Source of the DNA: Polychytrium aggregatum
Lineage: Eukaryota > Chytridiomycota > Chytridiomycetes > Polychytriales
Assembly (NCBI RefSeq): GCF_025602895.1
Contig: NW_026516216.1
Coordinates: 124,001 to 188,000 of the forward strand
Reading direction: 5' to 3'
DNA: 64,000 nt
Shown here: positions 31,245-42,989 of the stretch, in pieces
Layout: every line of letters begins with the position of its first letter
How positions within the stretch are numbered: the first letter of the stretch is position 1
Program-made: the position numbers and the translations under genes
The notes under the pieces: model-generated
What the model saw: only the letters and a program-made list of their open reading frames with translations
The model's database searches: none
Told to the model about the DNA's origin: nothing

Positions 31245-33800
31245 ATGAACCCCAGAACCTACCGTGGCGAGCCCTTGGCCCCAGATGCCACCATCCGAAA
31301 CCCCTTTGGCTACCATAAGCGCAAGTTTCCCGAGACCCAGTTCTTTGTCGTGGCCACGCTGCACACCTGTCTGCGAGTCATTTCCGAGTTCAAGGCCGAC
31401 CTGATCGAGCTGCAGGACTATCTGCAGACTATCCCAGAGTATCCCTACGTCCAGCGCTGCATCGACATCGACGCTGCCCTGCTCGCTCTCCAGTCCTGTG
31501 TCGAAGTCTTCCCAAAGCCATCTTCCCCCATTCCCGACGACTGGAAGTTCAAGCCCCATCCGCCGCCGCCCGACGATGATCGCAACGATGACAGCGACTC
31601 GGACGACCACGACCACGACCACGATGGCGACCACGATGGCGACCGCAGGATGGACGATTCCGCCTCCCCAGCCGCCAGATCCCCCAACTACACATCCTCG
31701 AGCCTGCCCTCACCCCCGACCTACACCTCGGCCTCCTATGCCCTGCCTTACCCGCCGCCCTCGGACGCCTCGTCGTCGTGTCCGCCTTCTTCATGCTCTC
31801 CCTCCTCCTACCCCCTGTCCTCCCACCAGCACCATCTCCTCCGAGATCGCCTCACACCGGACGGGGGCTGCTCGTCCTCAGAGTCGCCGACGGCGCTGCC
31901 CGTGCCCTTCACCCCTCTGCTACCAACCCCACAATCGCATCTGCCACTGTCATCATCACTGCCATCGTCGTCTTCGCCATGGGTCTCTCACTCTCAAAAC
32001 CACCACAACAGCGCCGACTCTGCAGCCCTTCCTGTCCAGCGGGCCGCTGCAGGCTCCAGTCTCGTCGCCATGGATTCCAGCCCGATCATCCCCGGGGTTC
32101 CCTCCTCCTCCTCCGACCTGCCCCTTACCCGGCTTGCCGCCAAGCGCCCCAGATACTCCCCGGCGGCAAACTTGCCCGAAGAAATTCTTCGCCACATCCT
32201 CTTCCGCTTCGGCCCGTCTGGTTATCGGCCCTACTCCTCGGACCTGACCAGCCGCGAGAGCCACTACAACCTCGCTAGCTGCTCTCTTGTCAATCGCTGG
32301 TGGAACCAAGTCGCAACCCAGATGCTATGGCAGGTCCCGGTGCTCTGGAGCCCCGAGTGTCTCGAAAAGTTCTCCATGCGATGTATCTGGTACCTGGCCG
32401 AGCTCCAGGTCGCCCAGCGGCTCGCCTCCACCGCCAACATGTCATGGCTGGCCGGTCGCATCGAGAATGCACCCTATCCACCCAGCGCTTCGCAGTATCC
32501 TCAATACCCTGCCCATCCGCAGTACCCACAACAGACAGGTCACCCGCAGCACTCACCGTATCGGCTGCAGCAGAGCCATATCCAGCATCTGCCCTATTCA
32601 CAGCACCAGAGCACCCACCGCCGGAAGCGACGCTTCATTCGTGCCTCTCCGATGTTCCGGCCGTCGGTCCAGCCGCTGTATCACGTCCGCGAGATGCGGA
32701 TGCAGTTCCACTCATCCATCCCGCGAAACTTGATGGAGGACTACGCCATGACACCATACCGCCAGCGCATCTCGCGCGAGTGTTTCCGGATCATCACCCA
32801 AGCCACCCCGAACCTCAGCCGCATCTGCGTCTACGGGTTTGAGGTCGGCGTCAAGCATCTGGAGCACCTCTTTGTCCACTGTCCCAACCTGATGGGTGTG
32901 CAGTGCTTTCTCAACTATCCGGCCGAGCCCCGGATGGAGCCCACCCCCGAAAACTACGGCAAGATTGCCCACGGTATCCACAAGCTCGAGGTCCTCGATC
33001 TCGGCCAGATCGAAAATGCCTACGTGGACAGCTTCCCAGGGCAAGAGTCCTTCTGGAAGATTGTGCCCTATGCCGTCGGTCCCAACCTGCGCGCCATCGA
33101 GGTGTCTGAGTCGCCCCTGACCCCGAGCGAGATGGCTGTCCTCTTCCAGAATGCACCAAACATTGTCGTCCTCGACGTCAACTCGTGCCCCAACCTCGAC
33201 GACAGCTTTTTCCGGATCGTCCTCAAGATGCTGCCGCGGCTCGAGACCCTGATTGTATACCCCAACTGGAGCCTGACCGACGAAGGCTTTGCCGATTTTT
33301 GCCAGGACGCCCAGAACCTGCGTATTCTCGAGCTCGACATGTCCGATCTCGACCCGGCGCTGGTCTTTCGCGGCGTGGTCGAGTGCATGCCGCGGATTCA
33401 GTCCCTGGCCCTGGGCACCTGCAACTACTACGAAGACCAGGACGACACCCACCTCTTTGCCTTTCTGGGGACGGTGCTGCCGCGACTGCGTGTCTTCCAG
33501 ATCGGCATCCATGCCATCACCAACAGTCTGCTGATGTGCATCGGCCAGTACGGCTCGCAGCTGCGCTCCCTCCGCTTGGACTATGTCGACGAAAAGGATG
33601 AAATGGACGAACCTCCGCTGACGGCCGACACGCTGAGATCGGCCCTGGCTATGATGCCTCACTTGTTCTGCCTGAGCCTGACATCCTCCGACGGCGACGA
33701 AATCCATCCCGAGATTCTCGAGAACTACCGTGAGGCCTCGCCCTTCAATGTCACCAACTCGTACTTTGTGCTGAGAGACCAGTACATGAACGACTACTGA
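31245..33800 (+). CDS. F-box protein with leucine-rich-repeat-like C-terminus
   Basis: Intronless, 851 residues from the ATG at 31245 (the frame is open further upstream but without an ATG). A folded N-terminal part (residues 20-85, ETQFFVVATLHTCLRVISEF) is followed by a long disordered segment with an Asp/His-rich run (DDHDHDHDGDHDGD) and Ser/Pro stretches. The F-box is at about residues 307-350: NLPEEILRHILFRF, then SCSLVNRWWNQVATQMLW. From about 480 to 830 regular segments of the type LRAIEVSESPLT, VLDVNSCPNLDDSFFRIV, LETLIVYPNWSLTDEGFADF and LRILELDMSDLD form a leucine-rich-repeat fold of the AMN1/FBXL kind. F-box proteins choose substrates for SCF ubiquitin ligases, and the LRR end would bind the substrate. 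The ortholog group is unknown to me. Confidence 0.85.
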   Translation: MNPRTYRGEPLAPDATIRNPFGYHKRKFPETQFFVVATLHTCLRVISEFKADLIELQDYLQTIPEYPYVQRCIDIDAALLALQSCVEVFPKPSSPIPDDWKFKPHPPPPDDDRNDDSDSDDHDHDHDGDHDGDRRMDDSASPAARSPNYTSSSLPSPPTYTSASYALPYPPPSDASSSCPPSSCSPSSYPLSSHQHHLLRDRLTPDGGCSSSESPTALPVPFTPLLPTPQSHLPLSSSLPSSSSPWVSHSQNHHNSADSAALPVQRAAAGSSLVAMDSSPIIPGVPSSSSDLPLTRLAAKRPRYSPAANLPEEILRHILFRFGPSGYRPYSSDLTSRESHYNLASCSLVNRWWNQVATQMLWQVPVLWSPECLEKFSMRCIWYLAELQVAQRLASTANMSWLAGRIENAPYPPSASQYPQYPAHPQYPQQTGHPQHSPYRLQQSHIQHLPYSQHQSTHRRKRRFIRASPMFRPSVQPLYHVREMRMQFHSSIPRNLMEDYAMTPYRQRISRECFRIITQATPNLSRICVYGFEVGVKHLEHLFVHCPNLMGVQCFLNYPAEPRMEPTPENYGKIAHGIHKLEVLDLGQIENAYVDSFPGQESFWKIVPYAVGPNLRAIEVSESPLTPSEMAVLFQNAPNIVVLDVNSCPNLDDSFFRIVLKMLPRLETLIVYPNWSLTDEGFADFCQDAQNLRILELDMSDLDPALVFRGVVECMPRIQSLALGTCNYYEDQDDTHLFAFLGTVLPRLRVFQIGIHAITNSLLMCIGQYGSQLRSLRLDYVDEKDEMDEPPLTADTLRSALAMMPHLFCLSLTSSDGDEIHPEILENYREASPFNVTNSYFVLRDQYMNDY

Positions 33801-34791
33801 GGTGGCTCAGCCTCGAGTTGCCTGTCTGGTTGTGTCGTGCAGCCGCTCTCGTAGCATGCACCAGCCGCACCACGTCTTGGACGCTCTTTGATCGAGCGCT
33901 CATTATGCATGGCCAAAGTCCATCAAGCCTGTTTATGTGCTGGAACTCCCCCCCCCGCTGTATATGTTTATGTATCAAGTCTGTTACTGCTCCTTTCCGC
34001 CCATCCTCCCCTTTCACCACACTCCCAACAGCCGAGGGTGAGCCAAGCCCGCCGTCGGTCCAGTCCGCAGTTGCCCCGTCCGTCATTGAGTTAGCCTTGA
34101 GCACCGACCAAGATGCTGTCTATGAACCATCGCTCTGCGCCAGCGGAGCGACGGTATCCACATCGAATCTTGGATCGCACTTGCCCCTCTCTCGACCCAT
34201 CAGCCCAACGGAAGCGGCTGTCGATCAACCAATGCCGCTGACCCAAGTCTGTTGGCAAGGCTGGTCCTAGACTCCATGAGCGGGCTTCCCACCCCACCCA
34301 CCCCCAGCAACAACAACCTGTCCCTCTTTCTTTCCTATTCCCTTCTATTCTCCTCCTTTGCTTCTCTCTTTCCCTATCCTCTCTCCTCTTTTCTAGTCCT
34401 CCAGTTCTCTTCCACATCATTACTCTTATGATCATTATCAAATATCATTATGACTCATGCTAAATGGGGTGGAGGACACACTGATTTGTACAGCTTGTTC
34501 GCAGCGAAATGGGTGTCGTTCACATCAACCTGTGCATGCTGTCGGTTGGGAGAGCACCGTTTTGAATACAACCCAGTCGATCTCCGGCGGCGATGATCGG
34601 CCGACATACCGAGGTCATGAGATCATACCCTGGGCGAGATATGAAACCATCCCTGCCACATAACACAGAATCGCAGGCGGTGTTCGGTGGTGGATATGTA
34701 TTGATTTGATGGGTCATAAGATGTATGATGCGATGTGTGATGATATGTGTGTGTGTGCGCCGCAGTGACGCGAGACTTGATCCTCCTTCCG
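33801..34791. other. convergent intergenic region
   Basis: Nearly 1 kb between the F-box stop and the XPA stop. It has C/T-rich tracts (34310-34410) and a short atgtgtgatgatatgtgtgtgtgtg repeat near 34732-34757. No gene supported. Confidence 0.5.
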
Positions 34792-37340
34792 TCAGATTTC
34801 ATCGTACGTCTGGGTGGCCCCGCAGATACTGCAGGTTTGTGTAAAGCTACGGACATGTCCGTGGAGCGAATTATATGGGAAGCCCAATGTCAGGACGAGA
34901 GCGGCGGGGGGCTGAATAGCAAAGAGGCATCAAGGCCAAATGCACCCAAAGGAACAAAGTCCCGGCGAGCAGCGCGCGGATGTTTGCCGAGGAATCATGC
35001 TCGCGGCTCCAGGCGCATCTGGCAGTGATGCCACCAATGGAATCGGCGTGCGACTCACTTGTCAGCCTCGGCGCTGTAGACTCCAGGTCCGTACTCGTGG
35101 GTGTGCGCCTGTGACTTGGGCTTGCGATAGACACTCGTCATTGTCGTCCGTCTCAGTGCTGGGTTGAAGCAGGTGCCAGGCGCAAGCCGAGATGAGTTAC
35201 CAAGATTGACATGGATAAGCTAGCTCGCGTCCAACGCGGCTTTTCAATGGCAATCCCGTCCATGGGCGATGCTCTTGAGCTGAATGTTACCCTTCTCTCT
35301 CTCTCCCTCCCCTCCTCCCCGATTTTGTTTTGTTTTGTTTTGGTACATACTCTTCATCTTCTCCTTCTGCATCTTTTCGGCCTTCTCGCGCTTCTCTCGA
35401 TCGCGCCGTTCGAATTCTTGATCAAGGGCATCGGAACTGCCCCACTTTTCCCAGGCAAAGGCTTCAACCTACGGAAGACAACATCCAACTAACGATTAGC
35501 ACTCGGTATCTTGAGTCACTATCCATAGCGCCTACGTCTCTGATCAGAAGACTGGAAACAAAGCGGCGCGATATCCAGCCGCGGCATTTTGGAGAGTGGA
35601 AGAATGTGTGGCTAGAGCAACAACAAAAAACCAAAACAAAAGCAGAGCAGACCGGAGCAGACAACCCGAGATATCCATGTCGGAACCAGAGATTCGGGTG
35701 GTGCAGCCGGTGCGTGGTGGCAGGAGGGGGGGGGCAGCGGCCGGAGCGAATCTCACCTGCTTGCGCAAAAACAGCTGCATTGGCGCCCAGGTCGACTTGT
35801 GTGGGTTGGGTCTCTCCCATACCCGGACCTTGGCCCGATCCTTGAGTTCGCCTGTCCAATCCGATGCCCAGATTCGAGGTCAGCACCAAGATTCGAGGTC
35901 AGCACCAGACACCGGCCAAATCGCAAAAACGACCAGCGTGGCCAGACAACATACAATCCGTTAACAGGTAGTCCTGTGCATGGGTCGGATACAACACAGA
36001 TAGGATCAGTTTGATGGACTTTACCTCTCGGACGATAGATGGCGATAGTCATTTCAGCACTGACCGGCCGCCGAGTCGCCAAGGGAATCAAGCAACGATC
36101 TCATTGCACGGCGACAGCAAAGCACTGGTCCCGAGGTCCTTGCGCTCGCGCTGCATTCTCGCTCTCACCTCCTTGCACTCGGTCTTGGTCAGGAGCGAAA
36201 AGAGCTCGGTGTCCTTGCACTTTTTGCAGACCGAGACGCCAAAATGCCTCAGATAGTCAAAGTGGATATCGTATGACTGGCACTCGCAGCACTGCGGTTG
36301 GTAGCCGAGCTGAGCGGGGTCGAAGGCTGGAGGATGCACAGATGCACGGATGCAACGAAGTCGAGAAATGGAGGTGGATCGTGTTGTGTTGTGTTGTGTT
36401 GTCTTGTGTTGTGTTGTGTTGTGTTGGGTTGTGTTGGGTTGGGTTGGGTTGTGTTGGGATGAAATCGATGGATCCAGTTTGGAGATGGTTGGTTGGTGAG
36501 TGGATTATGAGCCAGCGGGTTTGAGATTTGGTATCGGAAGATCGTTCCAACGAGTGCAGGCAAGTATGTGCCGAAGCGAGCAGAGAGATAACCCAAGTCA
36601 GTCAATACCGGATGTGGGATGAAGCAGTTCAAATCGGTGGAGGCGAATTGCTTCACTGGCACATCCGCTCCGGCCCAGAAACCTGCCTTCCTTCGCCGGC
36701 TTGCTCTGGTCGTCTATCTTGGCTTTTTTGTCCTCGGGCTCGGTGGAATACAGAAACCCGCCCTTGGTATCGACCATTGTCGTCAAGTTGTATTCGCCTG
36801 AGAGGGGATGGGATTTGTTTGCAGATGCCGTCAACGAGGAGTGTCCCCCCCCCCATAATTTGAGAGAACCAAATACTTCTCGTCTCCTGAAAGGGGGTGA
36901 CAAAGAAAGCGACACTTGGTACCCCTCTCCGCTGAAACTGAATGCTACTTACAATACTCCAGCGCCCGTTTCCGCCGCTGATACTGGGAGGGCTTGGCGA
37001 CATCGCCGGAAGCAGCATCGGCCGGAGCCCCGCTCGATTGTTCTGCCGGCACCGGGTTCGCCGACGCTGGGCCAGGCAATGCAGCCGCAGCTGGAGAGCC
37101 ATCCGAGGTAGCGCCTGGGACGGGATGCGAGTTGGGCGCTGTTCCTGGGCTGGCTGTGGTCAGCGGGTTCTGGCTCTGGCTCTGGCTCTGGTTGTCGCTC
37201 TGGTTCTGATGGAGCGACGATGGCGGCGGCAGACTTTGGGACTTGAGCTGCAGTCGAGTCAGGGCCTCCGCTCGGTTCTTGGAAATGCGATCGAGCTGAT
37301 CTGGAGTCAGGACTGTCTCGGTGTCTGTCTCGGCTCCCAT
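34792..37340 (-). CDS. RAD14: XPA/RAD14 nucleotide-excision-repair protein
   Basis: Eight exons close in phase: 37340-36953, 36797-36657, 36326-36169, 35973-35955, 35851-35757, 35468-35351, 35158-35059, 34846-34792, giving 357 residues. The N-terminal third is Pro/Ser/Gln-rich and disordered. Then come the XPA blocks: TKGGFL (the TGGGFI-like motif); the C4 zinc finger (QCCECQSYDIHFDYLRHF..VCKKC); LLTKTECKEDYLLTDCEL, assembled over a 19-nt exon; ERPNPHKSTWAPMQLFLRKQ; VEAFAWEKWGSSDAL; LRRTTMTSVYRK; HTHEYGP; and a C-terminal second Cys pair CSICGATQTYDEI. XPA verifies DNA damage and scaffolds TFIIH, RPA and ERCC1-XPF. The conserved C-terminal zinc-like tail is retained in full, as in animals. 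Confidence 0.95.
36381..36460. repeat. (GTGTT)n pentanucleotide repeat inside XPA intron 2
   Basis: About 14 copies with ggtt variants on the plus strand (poly AACAC on the coding strand). It lies within the 330-nt intron 36656-36327. Confidence 0.85.
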
Positions 37341-37538
37341 GTTGCGAGCTCGGTCTTGGAGGGCGAGGATCCAGTGTCCAGATGAACGAAGAGCGGACAA
37401 GAGAGGAACCGCACAGGTGGCCAAGAAAACTTCGCACACACACACACACATTGGCGCGCTGCTCGTCGCCGGTTTCTGGATCTCGATCCACACCCACTGC
37501 CGTTGATCACTCGTGCATGTATTCAACCAGCTCCGCAC

Positions 37539-40500
37539 TCAAGCATATTCCCTCGATGTGTCCTGACGGATATACTTGGCGTGGTTCTCGCCGTCCAGGA
37601 AGAAGATATCTGCAACAGAGCATATCCGCGCCAGGGTTGGTGAGTGTCCATCCCGAATATCAGGCGGCCCGTGTTCGATCTGCTCGCTTACCGTCACCAT
37701 CTTGGAGGAGTGCAACTGTGGTCTCTATCCACTCCACTGGCACAAATGCACGTGTCCACTGTATTTCCGAGCTGACCCGAATGGTTTTTGTGATTTTGCA
37801 TCGTCGATACTCTCCGTCGTCGCCGAGCTGGCTTGGATCATCCAGAACATTGCAGTAGGCCCAGTGCTTCTCTTTTCCACGGAACTGGTGCTTGAAGAAG
37901 CGCAGGACAATAGCGTATCTTGTCACAAAGCACTCTCTCAGAGTATCGAACGCTCGAATCTGGATATTGTTATCAACCAAAAACCCGTCAGTCCTCAACC
38001 TGAATCTCGACCAAACAAAGCACTGCAGCAATGCGGGAATCTACGAACCCGAACTCGGCTGTTCAGCCTTGAGCCTTGTCGTTTTGGTACTTCATATCCT
38101 TCGACCGTCAGATCGCCACGCTTCATGATCAAATAGGCGTCTCCAACCGAAGAACGTCGGTGCATTGACAGCTCTCGCAGCACCTCCGTTCTCAACTCGG
38201 GTCCGAGTAGCCGATGGATATGCCACTGTTCCTCGGTGAGAAACTGAGCATAGCCATCCACCAACTTCCCTTTGATGGCATCATCAAGACCCCAAAGTCC
38301 AATCTTCATCTTGAACATGTACATAGAGCTCGCAATAAGGAAGCTCTGCACGTTACTGGTGTCCTCAACGAGTGTCTGCTGATCTTGGTCCGAGTCGCCG
38401 ATGGGTTGTCTTTCGGAATTGTACTGATCAATGGCCGTCATTGTGTTGAGCTCCATCTCGATATTTGCGAGAGGGTTGGATCGAGAGTTGACCATGCCCA
38501 TCAGCAATCCGCCAAACCGCTCCATGAAGAACTGCCAATTGTAGCACGGCGGCCCATTCATTGTCACGCATTCGGGCATGTGCAGCAGGTTATGAATCGT
38601 GATGGTCATCAGCTTGATTCCCTCGTCGGTGACTCCGGCGATATCGCCGAGCTTTGCCAGGACTCTGTCCACAAATCAGCATATAGTGTCAGTAATACTG
38701 GAGCGCCGACATCATTGTTGCCGTCCGAGAGGGTTGAGCGACTGCACCCACCTGGTGTAGTATCGATAAAACTTGGAAATCAAGACCTTGATCAATTGGA
38801 GATCTCCAGTGTCGAGGCTGTTTTGGATCATCAGCCGCACTGCGTCCACAAAGTAGCCCCATCCCTCGCTGCCGAGATTGAAGTGGCGAGTAGGTGAGCG
38901 AGTTTGATCAAGTGTGATCGAGTGGGATATGGAGCTGCAAACTCGAACCACCGATCTCAACTTACAGATGCTCCTCTGGGAGATTGGCGCAGTACAGCGC
39001 AGGAAGCGAATACATGACGATCCAGTTCTTCCATTCTTCCGACTTGAAAGTGGTGTATTTTTCGTTGATATCACCAGGTCGAGTTCCAAAGGACGACGGG
39101 ATCTCAATTTTGAGCATCAACTTCCCGGCTATTTCGCCGATGTTTGAGGGCACGTTCACCAAAGATGGACAGCCCAGGTGCAGGTTTTTTGCCAACCTAG
39201 ACACAGAACATTTGCTTTCCGACATTCTCAAACTGATGCATCGGGTCGACAGGGAACCATGCGCGAGGATGGAAGGACTTGAGCGTGCTGAGGATAGGCT
39301 TGCCAGCGATCCCTAGTGCCAACCAGATGGGGTCAGATCGAGTGGTAGCACCAATAGAGACTCTATCCTGTTGTCCAGCTGGTTTGCAGACACCTTACCC
39401 AGTCTCGTCTCTCTCTCCTGGTCGTTGATTCTCTTGCTTGGGTTGGCAGCGATGTGGGCATACACGGACTTGAACTGCCCCTTGGTTCTCGGGGCCATGT
39501 ATGATGTGTCGGGAAAGCACATTCCGCCTTTCTTGACTCCTCTGACGGTACAAAACCGACACCCGTAGCGACTCATATGTCCTCCCATCTTGGAGATCTT
39601 GGCGATTGCCGAGGGGTCGCCTGTGCACGAGATGATGTGGGCTCACAGGGTAAACTCCTCGAGCCTCCCGTCTGGCATGATCTTCTTCATCTTGACACCT
39701 GCCATCAATGCGCAACAGTGTCAGATACTGCTTGCTTCGCAACTGCTTTCGTGCTGATCCGAGATGGACATACCCTGCTCGAGCTGCTTCAGCTCCTGTA
39801 CGAGAGGGAACAGGAACGAGTCCAGGTCCTTTGGCGTTCGCGGACCAGGCGTGATCCCCGCGACGATGAGGTTTTCTCTCTTGTACCGGATTCTCGGTGG
39901 CAAGTTCAAGTTCACAAGCACAAATGGCCAGCACTGATAGCTGTTCCTGTTGAGATACCATTGGGATGAGCAACGACGCATTTGTGGTGAACGACGAAGC
40001 CAGAACGCTACCTTTTGAATACTCTGAATCCGTCAAGGGTCAACGACAGGGCGACGTCGGTGGACTGAGAGAAAAGGCCCTGCGCTTTCAGAGACTTGTA
40101 GAACTCTCCGTCGAACACATCGTGTATGACATCTGAACCAAGGAGGAAGCAACTGTCAGCGCCGGCACCTGAGTCGATAGCAACGTGGTGCAATACTTAC
40201 TTGGCTGAGCGATTCGATCGTGGCGGTATAGCATGGCCTGCACCATTGCCTTCGATTGGAACTGAGCCTCGAGGCGGGATATGATCGACATGGACGTAAA
40301 CCTCCTGTGGGCGCATTGGGGGCGGCCCGCTCTTGCTTGCTGGTATCGCTCTGAGTTGCAGTGACTGCACTTGTCCAGACCACGAGCCATGCTGAACGCC
40401 ATGCATGAGTGCCGACAGCAGTCGATTCGAGAGCATCGGAGCTTTCGACGGTGCAAGAAGCGTCTCCGAAGGACTCTGTAACTTGGAACCTTGGGTTGAC

Positions 40501-42487
40501 TTGGATGAAGAACTTGATTGTACATCTTAATTATTGAATCAACTGCCTCATTCGACAGTCGGTGTTGCTTCTTCAAAGCCAACATTCCAGCTCCAAAGCT
40601 CGGCAGGTCTGGATCGTCCAAGTTTGGATCGCTATCGCTGCTATCGGACATGTTTGGGGTGGCGTGATGAAGGGGGTTTGGGGCGATAAGGGGGTAGTCT
40701 GCACCAGCAATCCTTCCTTGGGCCGAGTATTGCCCAGTCGGAGCCAGATTGCTGCCACTCGCAGAGCCGTCGAGATCGCCAATAGCTGTGGTTCCATCGG
40801 CCGAGTTGTCGGAGAGGTCGGCATCGGGATCGGCTTCCAGCACAGCCCTGATCCGCCTTTCATCCAACGCAACAATGTCGCGAAAGTGGATATCGTCGTC
40901 TGGCATGGCGCCACCGTTCTCTGCAGCGACATTGGCGCTCTGCTCGATGTCATCCACACTGCCTTCGTCGTCGTTGTTCAACCGATCAAGATCATCGATG
41001 GTGGCCGGAGCGGGGAGGTTGATTTCTCTGGCAATCATCCAAAAATCTTCAAAAACGAGCTCATCTTCATTATCGCTTTCCGATTCAACAAGGTCGATGT
41101 CGTTTCGCGCAGTTTTATTGTTGGACATGGCCATGAAGGACTGAGGATGCGGCTCGCTTTCGCCTTCCATCACCCCTGTCGCAACGACAAAATGGGCTCA
41201 GTCTCGAGTGAAGCTGCTCCTTCAAGCGCACAAGCAGAGTCAGGTCGAGTCCAGTCGAGCAGACCAAAGACGTCCTCAGCGATCCAAATGAAGACACTCA
41301 CGATTTTCCACCGAAGGGATCAATACACACCGGGGAGTACCTGTCCCATCAATATCCACTACGATGCGCACGGTGGCTTGTGGCTGATCGCGGGATGGCT
41401 GTTCGAGTACAGGACGAGTGCGCCTTTGATCCGCGACTTGGTCCCTCGCTCGCTTTCCAAGAGACGTGCTGGATGTGCCAACAGGATCGTTGGTTGTTGA
41501 GCGTACGGGATGATCGAAGGTGTCGTTTCGGAGTGGCCGTGAAGGGCCTGCCTCTGACTCGGATGCCTGGCTCACAGAGGTGGATTTGCGTTTGTAAGGG
41601 TTGATGGGGCTTTCACCCGGAGGATATCCATGATCCCTGTTATGACCGTAGTACGTTGCTCGGCTCACTCGCATGCCACCGTCGGGATGATCTCGGCAAA
41701 GATTGCATCGGCACCAGTAGTCGCTGCGAGCCGGAGATTTGGGAGGAAAGACATATTCCTCGGACGGAGGCTGTGGTACTATATACTCAGGGCCGGCTGC
41801 GATTGGAAGGTCGCTGTGAGGGTGCTGGAGCGCACCGCCTTGAATTGGAAAGGGATCATTGTATCGATAAGAAGCAGGAGAATGATGGTAAGGAGAAGGA
41901 GGAGGCCGATAGAGTGCTGCAGGTGGCTGGTAAGCTGTTGCAGGTGGCTGATAAGCGTATGTGGGTGGTCGTTCTTGGATGTAAGGATCGTCGCTTGGAT
42001 GGTGATGTTGAGGACCAGTGTGATATCCAGGGCGATATCCGGGGTGATATCCGGGGTGATATCCGGGGTGATATTCAGGCGGAGGCCGTTCAGTGAACTG
42101 GGCTGGATGAGATTGTGGCCATGAATGTTGTGGATGCTGTTGGGGGTGTGGACGGGGAGGATGATAGGGACCAGAATGGTGATAAGGCCCGGGATGGCGA
42201 TATGGTCCTGGGGGATAGTGCTGTTGATATGGATTTTGGGGGTACAAATGATCGTCTTGTTGATATACACATGACTGGGAAGGATGCAGGGCCGAGGGAG
42301 TTGGGTGGTGGGCTGCATCAGGAAGTCGCTGGGTTGGAGGGGGATTGGCACCGAAGGAAGAGCGCCGGCCGCTCACTGGGGAGGCAGGATCTTGGCCATG
42401 CTCAACGAACGAGGATCCGGCAGGGTGTGTTCCATAGGGCAGCGATGCTGGTGGACGGCCATGCTGGCCAGGGTTGCTGGGACGCAT
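37539..42487 (-). pseudogene. tnp2-family (CACTA/En-Spm-like) transposase gene, decayed
   Basis: A long spliced gene. The first exon (42487-41302) encodes a Pro/His/Tyr-rich region with GYHP repeats and a Cys-rich knuckle (CRCNLCRDHPDGGMRVSRATYYGHNRDH). It joins in phase to 41175-40201, an acidic Asp/Glu/Ser-rich region. Then come the transposase_21 blocks: VIHDVFDGEFYKSLKAQG, VALSLTLDGF, CWPFVLVNLNLPP, IVAGITPGPRTPKDLDSFL, SKMGGHMSRYGCRFC, FPVDPMHQFENVGKQMF, EEWKNWIVMYSLPALY, YNWQFFMERFGGLLMGM. The family encodes the transposase of CACTA-type DNA transposons. Two breaks are visible. An in-frame TGA lies at about 39643-39645, directly before a run reading AHIISCTGDPSAIAK, where the family has an uninterrupted FxLxAHxxxxTGD. 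A frame change near 39225-39235 separates the VDPMHQFENV block from the following EIAGKLMLKIEIPSSFG block. I therefore call it decayed, though recently. Confidence 0.75.
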
Positions 42488-42828
42488 GGTTTCAGGAGCC
42501 AGAGCCAAAGGACGAGGACGAAAAACGGCAAGCCCAGCAAACGAGGGCCAGGCGAGGAAGCGACAGGGACGAGGGCGAGCCGGGGAGGATGAGCCGCGGG
42601 CTGTGGCTGGCCATCGGGTGGCTGCATGTCTCCTTGTTGAGGACGCAGAAGGATCTGCAGGATCGCGGCCAAACGGCCCCAACAGAGACTGAATCTGGGC
42701 CGAATCAGCATGTTTCGGACGAGACAGGTCTTGGCTTGAGCTGTTGCTGTGTTTTTGGCTCTGGATGCACGATCGGAGATAGGTAATGATTAGTAGCGTG
42801 TCTGATGGAATTGAAACAACAAGAGCAT
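42488..42828. other. spacer between the transposase gene and tRNA-Asp
   Basis: No gene. The minus-strand frame stays open through here, so the true transposase start may lie further upstream. No convincing terminal inverted repeat was seen. Confidence 0.4.
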
Positions 42829-42900
42829 CCCAAATAGTATAGTGGCTAGTACTCCCGCCTGTCACGCGGGCGACCAGGGTTCGATTCCCTGTTTGGGAGA
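42829..42900 (+). tRNA. tRNA-Asp (GTC anticodon)
   Basis: A 72-nt cloverleaf: acceptor stem TCCCAAA/TTTGGGA with a G discriminator, D arm GTAT..GTAC, anticodon stem CCCGC/GCGGG with loop CTGTCAC (anticodon GTC), and T arm CAGGG-TTCGATT-CCCTG. No intron. CCA is not encoded, as expected in a nucleus. Confidence 0.95.
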
Positions 42901-42904
42901 ACGC

Positions 42905-42909
42905 TTTTT
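42905..42909 (+). terminator. RNA polymerase III terminator
   Basis: A run of five T residues begins about 5 nt after the tRNA-Asp 3' end. Confidence 0.75.
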
Positions 42910-42989
42910 GCTCACCATTTTGGCGCTCTGACTGCACTTTCCCACTCGAGATTGCAGGTGGCATATCGCCGTATGCTGCTTGCCGATTC

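Noticed and set aside
37490-42775. Terminal inverted repeats of the tnp2 element
   Set aside because: Only an 8-bp complementary match (CGTGCAT region at 37513 versus ATGCACGA near 42763) was seen; too short to claim as element ends.
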